A stretch of 64,000 nucleotides of DNA from Phlyctochytrium arcticum (taxonomy: Eukaryota > Chytridiomycota > Chytridiomycetes > Chytridiales > Chytridiaceae): contig JAHLKI010000014.1 in the NCBI GenBank assembly GCA_025602905.1, positions 1 to 64,000 of the forward strand, written 5' to 3'. Position 1 is the stretch's first letter, and each line of letters begins with the position of its first letter. The position numbers and the translations under genes are program-made. This document shows, one piece after another, positions 1-10,173 of the stretch. The notes beneath the pieces are model-generated. The model saw nothing but the letters and a program-made list of their open reading frames with translations. It was not told the origin of the DNA and searched no databases.

Positions 1-878
1 TACAAATACATACAGGGCAGTAAATTCTCTCACAGTGGAAGAGATCAGTGTAGCAATGCTGACTGCCCCCCCCCCCCCCCCCCCCCAATCAGAACTTTTT
101 GCCACCTTATCTTGGCACTGTTCATTACAGAGGAAAACTTTGAAGTGTTGGATACTGAGTATCAAGAGGATCCAAAATATCTCAGCACTCTTCAAAAGGA
201 GCACCCCAGCTTTTTTAGGCTTCATGGGAACATCGGACAGAGATTCACAGGAACATCAAATATAAAAGTCCCACTTTGACATTCTCAATTTGACCCCGGA
301 CAAAAAAAAACGTGACACATACCTGGTACTGCTGCTACTGGTACTGTCAAGTGGCCGCCAGGTGCATGGCCGTGATGTAACAAACCCTCATCCGCAATTC
401 CACATGGTTCCAGTTTACATTTGTTGGTGCCTTCCCCACAAAAAATACACTGCGTCATGACTTCTCACCAAAAGGTGGTATGCTACATTTTCTTCCTCTA
501 GCCACATTCTTTCCATTGATGTGTTCTGGCACTTAACTGGTTTGTCTGAATGTTCCATTCTTGATGTACTTCTTTTGTTTGGCAGTTTTGTCTATACCTT
601 GTTTGAAGTTGACAGGATCTCTCATTGACTTCAATGCCTGACAATAGTTTCTGATCCGTCCATACTCTCTTTGGCTTGCTTCCTTTTCATCCCTTTTGTC
701 CCCCTTTTTGCAAAGTATATATAGCAAGTTCTTTTGCCTGCCAGGTCTGGTGGTACCTTTCAAAATTGACATGTTTTTTTGCCAAATCTTGCTGTTTCAT
801 TGGTTCTTTGGAAGATCCATCAAACTTCTCAATATTGGCTTCTACCCATGTTGGACATTGGCCACTCCATTGAAAGTA
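1..878. other. repeat-flank sequence without a recognisable gene
   Basis: The only notable features are a 21-base poly-C tract at 66-86 and AT-rich sequence leading up to the CACTA-like element. The open frames here are short and resemble no family I know. The stretch is probably old transposon-derived sequence, but nothing in it proves that. Confidence 0.4.
66..86. repeat. poly-C tract (21 bases)
   Basis: This is an uninterrupted run of C. Similar runs of C or G longer than 10 occur at 13969-13985, 23125-23135, 23230-23243 and 24331-24357, all inside the repeat-rich block. Read length across such runs may be inaccurate. Confidence 0.9.
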
Positions 879-899
879 CACCGCTAAAGTCTCCACTGT

Positions 900-1110
900 T
901 GGTGCAATGTGATGGCCAACATTGTGTCAATGTCAGTAAAATATTGTCTCAATAGCGCCTGTTTTATTGTGGCAAGGTTAGGGTGCTCGCATTTACTACA
1001 GATTGACCTCCACACATTGTAGCAACATTTCAATCCATATTGCTGCAATGTTGATACCTGAAATGTTGATACACTCATGGGATTCCAATACTGTGTCAAT
1101 CTTCTAAGTC
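900..1110. repeat. left subterminal repeat array (CAATGTT motif)
   Basis: Several copies of CAATGT, AACATTG, AATGTTGATA and AATATTG occur in about 200 bp in both orientations. The segment CAATGT-cag-TAAAATATTG here matches CAATGT-tga-TAAAATATTG in the inverted right end, which supports a shared origin of the two ends. In plant CACTA elements such arrays bind the element-coded TNPA-type protein. The same role here is inferred. Confidence 0.55.
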
Positions 1111-1303
1111 AATCATGCCATGGCCGGATATGCAATATTATTCAGAAAAAATAGCTCTCAAATACAAATGAAAGGAGAGGGGGAAACAAAGAATGACAAA
1201 ATACATGAAAGCATCAATGAGCGCACTCTCTGTGTGTCAATGCGATTAGTTCAATGAGCGAGTTATCATCTCTCAAAGGTACCACCTACCGAGTAACGTC
1301 TTA

Positions 1304-2456
1304 TCAAAAGGCACCAGAGTGTGATACCTCATCTTCTCGCCCCATCTCTTCAACGGTGCTGGATAGGAATAAATAATGAGAAGTCCGAAGACCCGAAAAA
1401 AAGACTTCAACGCTTACCTCGCGAGATTGACTCCTTGCTCCGCTTCCAGCTCCGTCAGCGCGTTGGTCATGCTTTCCCAGAATTTGTGGGGACTCGCCTC
1501 CTCGAACGTAAATGCTTGTGCGAAAGTGCGCTATACAAACAAACATCAGCAAACATGGACATGGGAATTGATGCAGTGAATACATACCATGACGGCTGCA
1601 CGGTTTTTCTGGTCCGGAGAATGATCGACGCCAAAAATGTCGTTCGCCAACTCGACCAACGGGCAAGTACTGACCTCTCCTCCAGGACCTCCAAGAATAG
1701 CTTTCTTCATTCGTGTCTTGACTTGGGCAAACTCGTCACTGACCGCAGTTTGTACGGTTTTGTAAATCGATTCAACTGTTTTGAGGTTAGCAGCGACTCC
1801 CAACTCGTCATCGAAAAGTTTGTCTGTAACCCCGACAGATTCTTTGTAGAAACGAGTTTTGAAAGGGTTTTGGGAGTAATCCCTGACCTCTTTTTTGATG
1901 TTCGCCTTCAAGAAAAAAAATATTAATGATTGGTATAGCAGATGGATTTTCGAAAATGCTTACCTTCAGACTCGGATTAACCTCGAAATTCTGGATCTCA
2001 GACGTTTGCACTCCTACAACCTTCCTATTGAGTTTCTCAATGGCGACAAACAAGCTGAGTAGCTGTTCGCCCATGCCCATAGCGGCAAACTGAATCCCGG
2101 CGTGCTCGAGCTGACGGTCGACTTTGAGGCGTTGGAGCAGGGCTGATGCACTTTGCACCGACAGTGGAAATCCCGATGTGGGCCTGAAGGGAGATCCGTT
2201 GGGCGGGGTGGGGGTGTCAGTATTGGGGTTGAGAACACCGGACTCATCGTCGGAATCATGATCCTGGTTGAGGAGATTCAGTGACTGGCATACTGATACA
2301 GAGCATAATTTCACTTACCCGGTCAGTCGACACCGTTCTTTTTCGCTTATTCAGCGACAGCCGTGACATGAAGCTTGAGGCACCTGCACCTGTTCTGTTG
2401 GGAGTGATTGGTTGAGAAGAGCCAGAGGCAGCGGATTGTTGGTGTTGAGAAGCCAT
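1304..2456 (-). CDS. second transposon gene, unrecognised protein
   Basis: A five-exon model gives an uninterrupted protein of about 290 residues from the ATG at 2456 to TGA at 1304-1306. Junctions are clean: STDR to DHDSDDE, SLK to ANIKKEV, AVM to RTFAQAF, and LA to STVEEMG. I recognise no family. The first ~100 residues are Ser/Thr/Pro-rich with a basic patch (LSLNKRKR) that could be a nuclear signal. The rest is predicted helical, with a QRLKVDRQLEHAG segment and a Lys-rich KTRMKKA. The start codon follows the transposase stop after a single A (TAAAATG), so it could be translated by re-initiation from the same mRNA, or from a shorter transcript. By analogy with En/Spm, which makes a transposase and a separate subterminal-repeat-binding protein, it may bind the CAATGTT arrays. 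This is inference only. Confidence 0.65.
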
Positions 2457-2457
2457 T

Positions 2458-5400
2458 TTATTGAGAAAAAGGGTAACGAGGCCACTCAAAAAGTTGGGAT
2501 TCGTATGATACAGGAGGGGGAGGACGCAAAGCCCGATTGCTACTTATAGGCGACAAGCTGGGTGATGGGCGTGCTGATGTGGATCCTGTGGAAAATGGCG
2601 AAGGAAAATGTCATTGCGTCACTATCATTGCATCAAAGTCAAAAATGATGTAATACTCACTGCCTCGGCGGCCTTGTCCTCTGCTGTTTCGTGGGCGACC
2701 TCGACGTCGTTGTCCGCTACCAGATGCCGTGGGTTGAGAAGGATCTTCCAAGACAAAGGTGTACTCTGTAGTCGCAGATGACGCAACAGAAGATACGTCA
2801 TCTTCAGCATCATCATGATTTGCGGGATTGGCAATGTCTGCGATATAATGTGGATCACTATGTGGTCATGTTAGCAGGAAATCAGCAACAGAACTCGTAC
2901 CTTGTAGGTCGAGCACAGCTTCAAGTCGGTCCAGTTCCTCGCCTTGTCGATCAAACGCGTCTTTGCAATGTTGTTCCAAATTTGTGGACTCAAGAGTTGG
3001 GTATTGTCGGGGAAACCTGTTCCTGACCCACTCATGCTGCATACAAAAGACATTAATAAGGAAACGCTTTTCATCTGAGTGAATCCAAGCGTCATGATGA
3101 ATGGTTCTGCGTCGGCCCTCCAGCACCAATTCATCTTCTTTGCCAGTCTTGCAAGATGCAGAGCACCAATGCTGGCAGTTGATTCCTCCTTGGATGTCAC
3201 GCCCCGCTATCACTGCATACGAGCCAAGTCCATGGATAACAGGACATTGTCGGTGGTATTCCCCAGAGAGGTCGTATTCTTCAATCAGGAAGCGTGCGGA
3301 GCGGCGTTTTGCGTTTTTAGGAACAATCTGTTCCAAAATTTCCAGAACTCTCCCGAAAGACCCGTCAGACAATCCCACGAAGTCGCCAATTCGTACGCGT
3401 ATAATAGCATGCGTAACTATCGCGCTTGTCCATCTTTGGTATTGTTGTTGTTCGGAAGAGGGAGCGAATGTGGTGATTTGATGAGTGAGGGTATTTTGGA
3501 AGGGCATTGGTTCTTTGTCCACTTTGAGAGTATACAGGGCTTTGGGAGTTTCATCCTGACTCGATGACAGACCTGAGGATGGACGGAAATTAATTGATGA
3601 TTGCAATAATATTGTGTCAGTGAATCACCTAAGACGCTCCTGACAGTCTCATCCCGAGAAAGATTCTGAACGTTTGGTCCGGCGTTAACCCAAGAGGCAT
3701 TCTCTTCCCAGTAACCTCCACTGATCAGATGACGAATTGTTCGGAACCGGGCAAATCGAATGGACACATCCTTGGAAGGAGAATGGCGGTTGGTATGGTT
3801 GAGTTGGTTGCGGACTATTGGATTGAAACTCTCGAACTTCTCTGATGCATAAAGACGCGGGGGACCAAAGCGACGAATGTCCTCGATAATGTGAACGAGG
3901 GCATGGTACTTGCGACGCGAGAAGATGGCAATATCGATGTCACAGATGGACGCATACATTGCCGTCATAGCCCTCTGTAGATCGCGAAGGTAGAGCTCCA
4001 TGTTTGGGATTGATTGCACATAGACTAATAGGAAGACGTCGGCCATGCAGAACCATGCTCTCATCCAACTTTCTGGCAGAAAGCCGTCGTACGCAAATGG
4101 CGCCATTTGGATCCATCGCCGAAAGTCTTTGCCTACGAGCGACCCTCCGTATTGTACCATCTCTTTGCCACGAAACGGACGCTGAAACCCTTGCCAGTTG
4201 AGAGCATCGACGCGTAAGAGCAGCTCACGTTGCTGTCGATCGGATAGCTTCTTCTGAGATGCGCGTGACAACCATTTGATGATACCCAATAATATGGTAT
4301 GCAGAACCTCCACGGGAAGATCCTGATGGCCACTGAAGGACGGCAAGCGGAAAAGTGGGTTGATGAGATCCTCATCGCTGCCGAGCGTTTGTCGAAAAGC
4401 CGTCGTTTCTTCAACTGTATGTGTTTTGGCATACGTCAACAGTTTTTCAATAGTAGTTTGTGTGAACTGGCATTTGATACCGGTAACGGTTTGTTGCCTG
4501 CGCACTTCAGAAGCATTTCCGATACATGCCTTGTCGAGTTGCTTGACAATCTCCGCCTTGGTCTCTTTCCAGTTCCGCTGCTCACCAGGCTGAAGGAATC
4601 GCATCAATTGGTCCGCGTTGTTCAGCTTTCCCTCAACGGTACATACGCGGCAAAAGCGCGTCCCCCGTCGAAAGTCAATGGTGGAACATAATTCAGAATG
4701 CATGGGATTATCGCCCAAGATGCAGACAACACCTCCTGTCACCAGCACAGGTTCCATTGAAGCTGAATCGAAAGACCACACACCCATTGCCAACTTGGTG
4801 TTAATTGAATCCACTATAGCCTTAGCCATTTCGAGGGCGGAGGCCCTGTTGCTGGTAGCAAGAAAATGTGTGTGAAAGTCTCGAAACCCTTCCGAAGAGC
4901 GGAGTCCGCCCAGTCGCATCTCCCAGTTGTAGAATGGGTTCCATTTCTTTGAGTCGGTGCCGGCCGAGTCATCACAGAAGAGGTCAACGGGGGCCATGAT
5001 GACTCTGTGGCCGTTGGCACGAACTTTGAGGGGATGGGGCTGCAAAATTTCATCCAAAGCTGATTGGGACAGAGGAGTGACGGTGTATTCTTCCTCCTCC
5101 TCCCGAGTAGAGCATCTCAAAACTCCCCCGATAGGTTTGGCAGTCGGGCAGCGGAGGTCGACTACCTCTGTCAAATCGTTAATGTTGTAATTGAGCTTGA
5201 GGTAAAAAAAATAGTTGTCCTCATCCTCCACCAAACCCGTTCCCTCGGCAAAAAGCTGGCCATCTTGGCTATAGAATCGCTCAATTTGGAGCATGAAGTC
5301 GTCCTGTGTGCGCACCACGTCTCGGACAAAGATGTGTGATGATCGCACCACAACCATGGGAGCTTGAATTGTTTCGTTTTGATGCCATTTACCGGCGTGG

Positions 5401-6363
5401 TAGATTTCGGAGACTGCATCGTTGCGTTCGGCGTAACACTGCAAATGTTGCATAACAATGGGATTTGCAACTTCTTGAGCAACAATGCAGCTGACGTCGT
5501 TCATGTAAAAAGGTGTTCCATTGATCGACTTATGCTCATCAACTTGTCCGCCAGTCTGGAAAATACATTTAGAAATGGCCGTACGTACTCCATTCGTTGT
5601 GACAAACCTTGGTGTGTAACTTTGCCAGCAGTTTCTTAATCGCATCAATCGGTGGTAATACCAATCCAAGTTGTCCTGCCCACCACCAAATCATTTTCAG
5701 GACCGCATTTGACAGGGGATGTCGCGGCATGGTCATGAGAATAGCGCAAAGGGCTGTTTTGCGATTGGGGAATGGAAACCAGTTTGGGTCATCTTTCTCA
5801 TTCTGGCGAGGGGGTGCATGAGTGGTCATTGGTGGTGGCTGCTCCCACTCAAATGTCTCCTCGTCCCTCTTCCGGCCGTCCAACTCCTCAGCCTCTGCTT
5901 GTAGTCGCGCTCTTTCTGCCTGCTCGCGAAGATAATAAAATAGATTCAAGCCATTCGCTGGCGCAGATGTTTGGGTGCTCGGATTGTACACGCCCAGGGT
6001 CTCCAAATCCACTTCCATCACATCCTCATCCACTTCCATCGGAGAAGGATCTGAAATTGTACTATCGTCGGTAGCTAAATGGTTGGGTACAGTACTGTCC
6101 GCTAGATTTGCCTGTGCATCTCGCAAATGCAGATGGCTTCTGCTTTCCAGATGCTTTTTCTTGACCGACAATTTGTTCTTGATGGAAATGTGGCACGTTT
6201 TGCAGCGCACAATGTTATTGCTTCCTTCTACTATGGCAAATTGCAGCTTGACTTGGTCCATAACTTTTCTGTGTGCGGCAACTTCCTCTCGGACATTTCC
6301 TTCTAGTCGTTCAAGTTGGTGTAAGTCCCCCACCTCATATGGTCTTTTTTGTAGTCGAGGCAT
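2458..6363 (-). CDS. CACTA-like transposase (multi-exon)
   Basis: The gene is spliced from about five exons to roughly 1,250 residues; the ATG is at 6363. The N-terminal exon has a C2H2-like knuckle (CKTCHISIKNK, then an H near HLESRSH) and an acidic linker. The large central exon carries DLFCDDSAGTDSKKWN, a DNPMHSE and CRVC segment, then PVEVLHTILLGIIKW, GSLVGKDFRRW, and YASEKFESFN followed by NRHSPSKD. These resemble transposase-like proteins abundant in fungal, especially mushroom, genomes and related to the RNase-H-fold CACTA (tnp2) group. A downstream exon has a H-x-W-C-x3-C cluster (QHWCSASCKTGKED). The last exons add a basic RRRGRPRN stretch, like an AT-hook. Introns with good borders join LHTK to TGGQ, SVLG to LSSSQ, and DLQ to DIAN. 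The stop TAA lies one base before the next gene's ATG. It presumably cuts and moves the element in the nucleus. Family placement is moderate; motif reading is direct. Confidence 0.72.
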
Positions 6364-6469
6364 CTTAAAGATTCAGGTGACAGGTGAAGTGCAATGGAGA
6401 GATGGAGATAATGCTTGGACTTGGAACTGCGAAAGAAAACAGTTCGTCACTGAAGCTCCACCTATTACC

Positions 6470-6822
6470 GTTTTGGGAAAAACATTGCAGCAATGTGAGG
6501 CCTGTTAACATTACCACAATATAGTTCTCAATCTTGATGGGTGGTTGAAAACAATGTGGACGGAGGGTAAAAATCAACTTGCGCTCAATATAGTGTCAAT
6601 GTTTGCGCAACAAAGCTATTGTGCACATTGAGACGACATGGGGAGCAACATTGAGACATGGTATGGAAAAAAAGATGTTAGGAACGTTGAAAAAAGATGT
6701 GTTCAACAGTGTTTTTAACATTGCCACAACAAGCGGAGTCAATGTTGCCTGATTATCAAATCAACGTTTACGCCACATTGGATCTCGGTCAATATTTTAT
6801 CAACATTGGGAGGGTTTAGGAG
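6470..6822. repeat. right subterminal repeat array (CAATGTT motif)
   Basis: About ten copies of AACATTG/CAATGTT or one-base variants are spread over 350 bp, between the transposase start and the right end of the element. Density is far above the surrounding sequence. The array also spans the likely promoter of the transposase gene, so protein binding here could both join the ends and regulate transcription (inference). Confidence 0.6.
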
Positions 6823-6824
6823 TG

Positions 6825-7689
6825 TATAGAAAAGATCCGCAAATCAGTAAGAAGTCCTCTGCTCCCCTTGACTGCATTGAATTTGGAAGTTTCCTATCAA
6901 ATTGATGCAGAACCTGACCGCAGAAGCGCTTTGCAGAACTTTCATCAGCAGATTGGAACCAAAAGTGGCAGACCTGTCTGTCAACCCAGGCTGGCAGATG
7001 GCACAGGTGTAACGTCCCAGCTGGGCCAGCTCGCGTTCTGATTGGCTGGCACAGTCACCCATCCTGTGTATCTTGCAAGGTGCAGAAGCAGAATGGAACA
7101 TGCACATCTTTGCAGATTCAGCAGCCTGCACAGATGGATAAAACCGGCACAAACCAAAAACAAGCCAGTCATGGGCTGCCCCAATTTGGTAACTTAGCCA
7201 GGATTGAACCATGTTCTGCAATCCCGATCTATGTTCAGGTTCTGCATCATTCCGAAGGAGGCTGCTATTTCCTTTCCATTAGGAGAATTTGGCAAAATAT
7301 CCTGCACTGCAATAAAAGTGCATATCAGACAACAAAATTATTTTGTCAGCCTGTGTTGGTTGAGGCAAAGCCCTATGATAGACAAGCTAACTGTCCAACA
7401 AGGCAGTCAAGAAAGTGGGCTGGTCAAATTCCATTGACTGGGCCTAAAACACTCTATTCACCCCAAGAAAAAATAGAAACTAACTAACCAGTTATAATAA
7501 ATAATAGTAAACTTCCGGAAACTGCAGACAAAAACCTAGCAAACTACTGTAGGGGAAAAAACCTAACAACAAACTTATACTATCATAACAAACTATCTAA
7601 ACTGTCTAAACTGAAAATCTCCTCCACCCCTAATATCTATTTGAAAGACAACTCAAACCCAATCTGTACATCTGTACATACTATTCCGA
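6825..7689. other. AT-rich spacer, no gene seen
   Basis: I see no convincing gene. Short frames on both strands lack family motifs. The 7480-7700 part is A-rich and low in complexity. Confidence 0.4.
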
Positions 7690-8870
7690 GATCCTGGCGC
7701 TCATGACATCAAAGGTATTTTGTCTCACAGCCCCATTTTTTATTGTCTGCACTGCTCATCCACCACTTAGTACCTTCCATCACCTTTAAGGCTTGTTGCC
7801 ATGCACTCCCCCATTGTACTCCTGCCAATACTCAACAATGCTGGAGGCAATGTTGGGCATTAAATCAGTGGCATGCAATGGACACAATGGTGGGTACTAT
7901 GGGTGTTGCAATGGGTGGTGCATGAGCTGGTGGAGCGAGACTAGCACCTGACCTGATGACAGCGGTATTAGATGGTAGTAATGTGGAGGGAGGAGACGGC
8001 CATTTGCTGCTGTGCACCAGCCAGCATGGTAAAAGTTGATGGGTTTGCAAGTGCAATGATGTTGAGGTGAAGGCCAAAAGATTGGCTGAGATTGTTTGGG
8101 TGTTGGCTGCTATGGCTGCGGTCTGGGCTGCCTGTCTGCAACGTCGGCTGTCCCTTTGATTGTTTTGTCTGTCTATATAGCTAATCAAATCTGGCAAGAG
8201 TCAACTGCAATGGGTCCACAGGAACTACCATAGTTCCTTTCAGATTGGCTGAGAATGTCACGTATAGGGGAGTCCTGAAGACTGCTTGCTTCCAGAGGGG
8301 ATGATCTGGGTGCTGCCTCATTATTTCAATGGAGTACTGGAGTATAATGACATGCAGCCATTGCAGGAGCTGCAAGAAGAATTGGGCGGCGCAGTCAGTG
8401 ACAGTGGCATGTTGCTCTTCCACAAATGGAAACACTGTTCTGTGCTTGACCCAGAACCCTTGCTCTGTCTTTGTAGTTTGGACAGATGGCATGTTTGTGT
8501 ACAACAGCCCTTTAGATGACCAGTCCCATCCTCCCTGCTGGGCAATCACTGAGTGTCATATGAAAAACAAGCATCCGGCTCCTCAAGTCTGTCAGGGAGG
8601 GGTTGAGGGTTGGGACGGTAGTAGAGTTGGTGGGTGCAGTAGGAGCAGTAAGTACAGAGACAGAACCAGTGACAGTAACAGTGGAAGGGGAAGATGTGGT
8701 ACATGTATGAGTGGTGACAGCAGTATTGACAGTAGGGGCAGTAGCAATAGTGGCAGCTGCCTGGCAGTACCCTCCCTCTCTGTGGTGCTTACCACTTCTT
8801 CCCTCAAGTATATTGGCCAGCTTCTGGGCCATCACAGTAAATGCATGAACCTGTGACAGAAACAAGTCAA
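7690..8870 (-). pseudogene. Crypton-like relic with GCR1_C-type domain
   Basis: Read right to left, this stretch encodes a Thr/Ser-rich linker (about 8865-8600), then a helical segment with LLYTNMPS, GFWVKHRTVFPF and QLLQWLHVIILQYS (8549-8181). After a frame change come a Gln/Ala-rich linker and then EYWQEYNGGVHGNKP and KVMEGTKWW (about 7850-7700), the W-x-EY-x2-G-x-G and E-x-x-x-x-W pattern of the GCR1_C domain. That domain is a hallmark of Crypton tyrosine-recombinase elements and host genes derived from them. Frame changes and a TAA inside the GCR1_C part show it is broken. The recombinase part with its catalytic Arg/His/Tyr residues was not found. A related domain sits at the right edge of the window. 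Assignment is by motif reading only. Confidence 0.5.
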
Positions 8871-9903
8871 TTCAGAAAGCCCTAGCACTTCACCTGCCTG
8901 ATGTGTGTGTGGGTCAGTGGTTGTTGTCAATGGGGGTCAATACAGTAGCAGTTCGGGTGAGCTCAGCGCAATTAATCAGCCAGCTGCGCAAAACTGCTCT
9001 TGTTTGGTTAGGGTGGTGACCACCCATAGTTCCACCACATCTGATGTGCTTTCAATTGATTCTCAAGACTGGAGGGGCACAGTCGAGAAAATGGGTGGTA
9101 CAGTTTTGTAAAAGGTCATGTGATCACTTGGACGGCGGATGCAATGCTCCCAAAATTCAAAAATCTGATTGACTGTGGGCACCACCCTGTTGTTTGGTGA
9201 GAAAAACTGTACCATGGCATGGCCTTGTTTGCCTTTTCACATTTTTTGAACATGCTTTTCTAATAGTTTCAGCTGCCTTGTTCTGAGGCCTTGTCAGAGT
9301 TTGCTCACTTTTCATGTCAAGCCACCTTTGGCACAGCCCACCAAAGGTCACACAAACAAACCAAGAACCCTTCACTGTTATGATTATGATCATGAGTATG
9401 GCTGTTGAGTCTGCAGTATGTAATTCTATGTTAGCTATTTCTTTGTATATGCATGACTGTTCATTTGCAGATTTATCCCAAGATCTGATGCCGGTGCATT
9501 TCTTGTTATGGGGTTGTCTATTTCTCTGCCTGATCTATCCAGACAGTCCAGGCACAAGGCTTTCTTGCGTTCTTCCTGTTCTCTTTTTCAGGTTCTGCCT
9601 TCATTCTGACTGTTTATCAGGGGGTAAAATCATGGCCCATGCATGCATCCAAAAATATGCAACTTTCTGAAAGTTGTATTTTGCAAAATACATCACCTTT
9701 TTAGCCAGTCTATTTCATAGCAAAATACAGCTTTTTGCTCTACCCATATTTGTCTTACAGTAGAGTATCTTTTTTGGCTGGAACAGAACAGTATTTTTTT
9801 GGCTAGACATATCCCAACTCTTGTTCTTGAACTGCCTTTGCTTTTCTTGTTCTGAATTCAGTACAGTTGAGCTTACGTTGTTTTGGCACTAGTTTATTTT
9901 CCC

Positions 9904-10173
9904 TCAATTTACCAGATATTGCAGTCTGTGTGCAAGGTTTGATTGAATAATTGATGGATTGATACTGTCACGGGCTGACAAACAGTAAATATTCCTTGGA
10001 ACACTGATTTCAAATGGGTAGGTTGGCTTACCATTCTTTGCGCCTGTCACAATTCTACTTTTTGTGTTGACAAGGTGGGATTTCATGCATAAGTGGATGT
10101 TCCCGGGAATAATGGCCTTATTCCAACACTTACCCCTATTGGCTAAGTTGGGATGAACATGCTTTTCATCCAT
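9904..10173 (-). pseudogene. coding-like fragment, probably transposon relic
   Basis: An 89-residue minus-strand frame has a protein-like composition (HPNLANRGKCWNKAIIPGNIH, then TGAKNGKPTYPFEISVPRN). It is open for 270 bases with balanced amino acids, unlike the neighbouring frames. I do not recognise the family. It lies upstream, in the same direction, of the Crypton-like relic and may belong to the same or another dead element. Confidence 0.25.

Larger units (their letters stand above)
879..6824 (-). mobile_element. CACTA-like DNA transposon with two genes
   Basis: The proposed element is 5.9 kb. The left end begins CACCGCTAAAGTCTCC and the inverted right end begins CACTCCTAAACCCTCC, a degenerate terminal inverted repeat that starts with CAC as in the En/Spm (CACTA) group. 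The dinucleotide TA flanks both ends (877-878 and 6825-6826), a possible 2-bp target duplication, although this is weak evidence on its own. Inside both ends lie many copies of CAATGTT/AACATTG in both orientations, like the subterminal arrays of CACTA elements. Two genes fill the middle, both on the minus strand: a transposase-like gene (6363 to 2458) and a second gene (2456 to 1304). Both have intact splice sites and no internal stop, so the element may be young. The exact ends are inferred from this one copy. Confidence 0.6.

Noticed and set aside
1321..1926. Plus-strand frame of about 200 codons.
   Set aside because: It is antisense to the second transposon gene, whose exons join cleanly on the minus strand.
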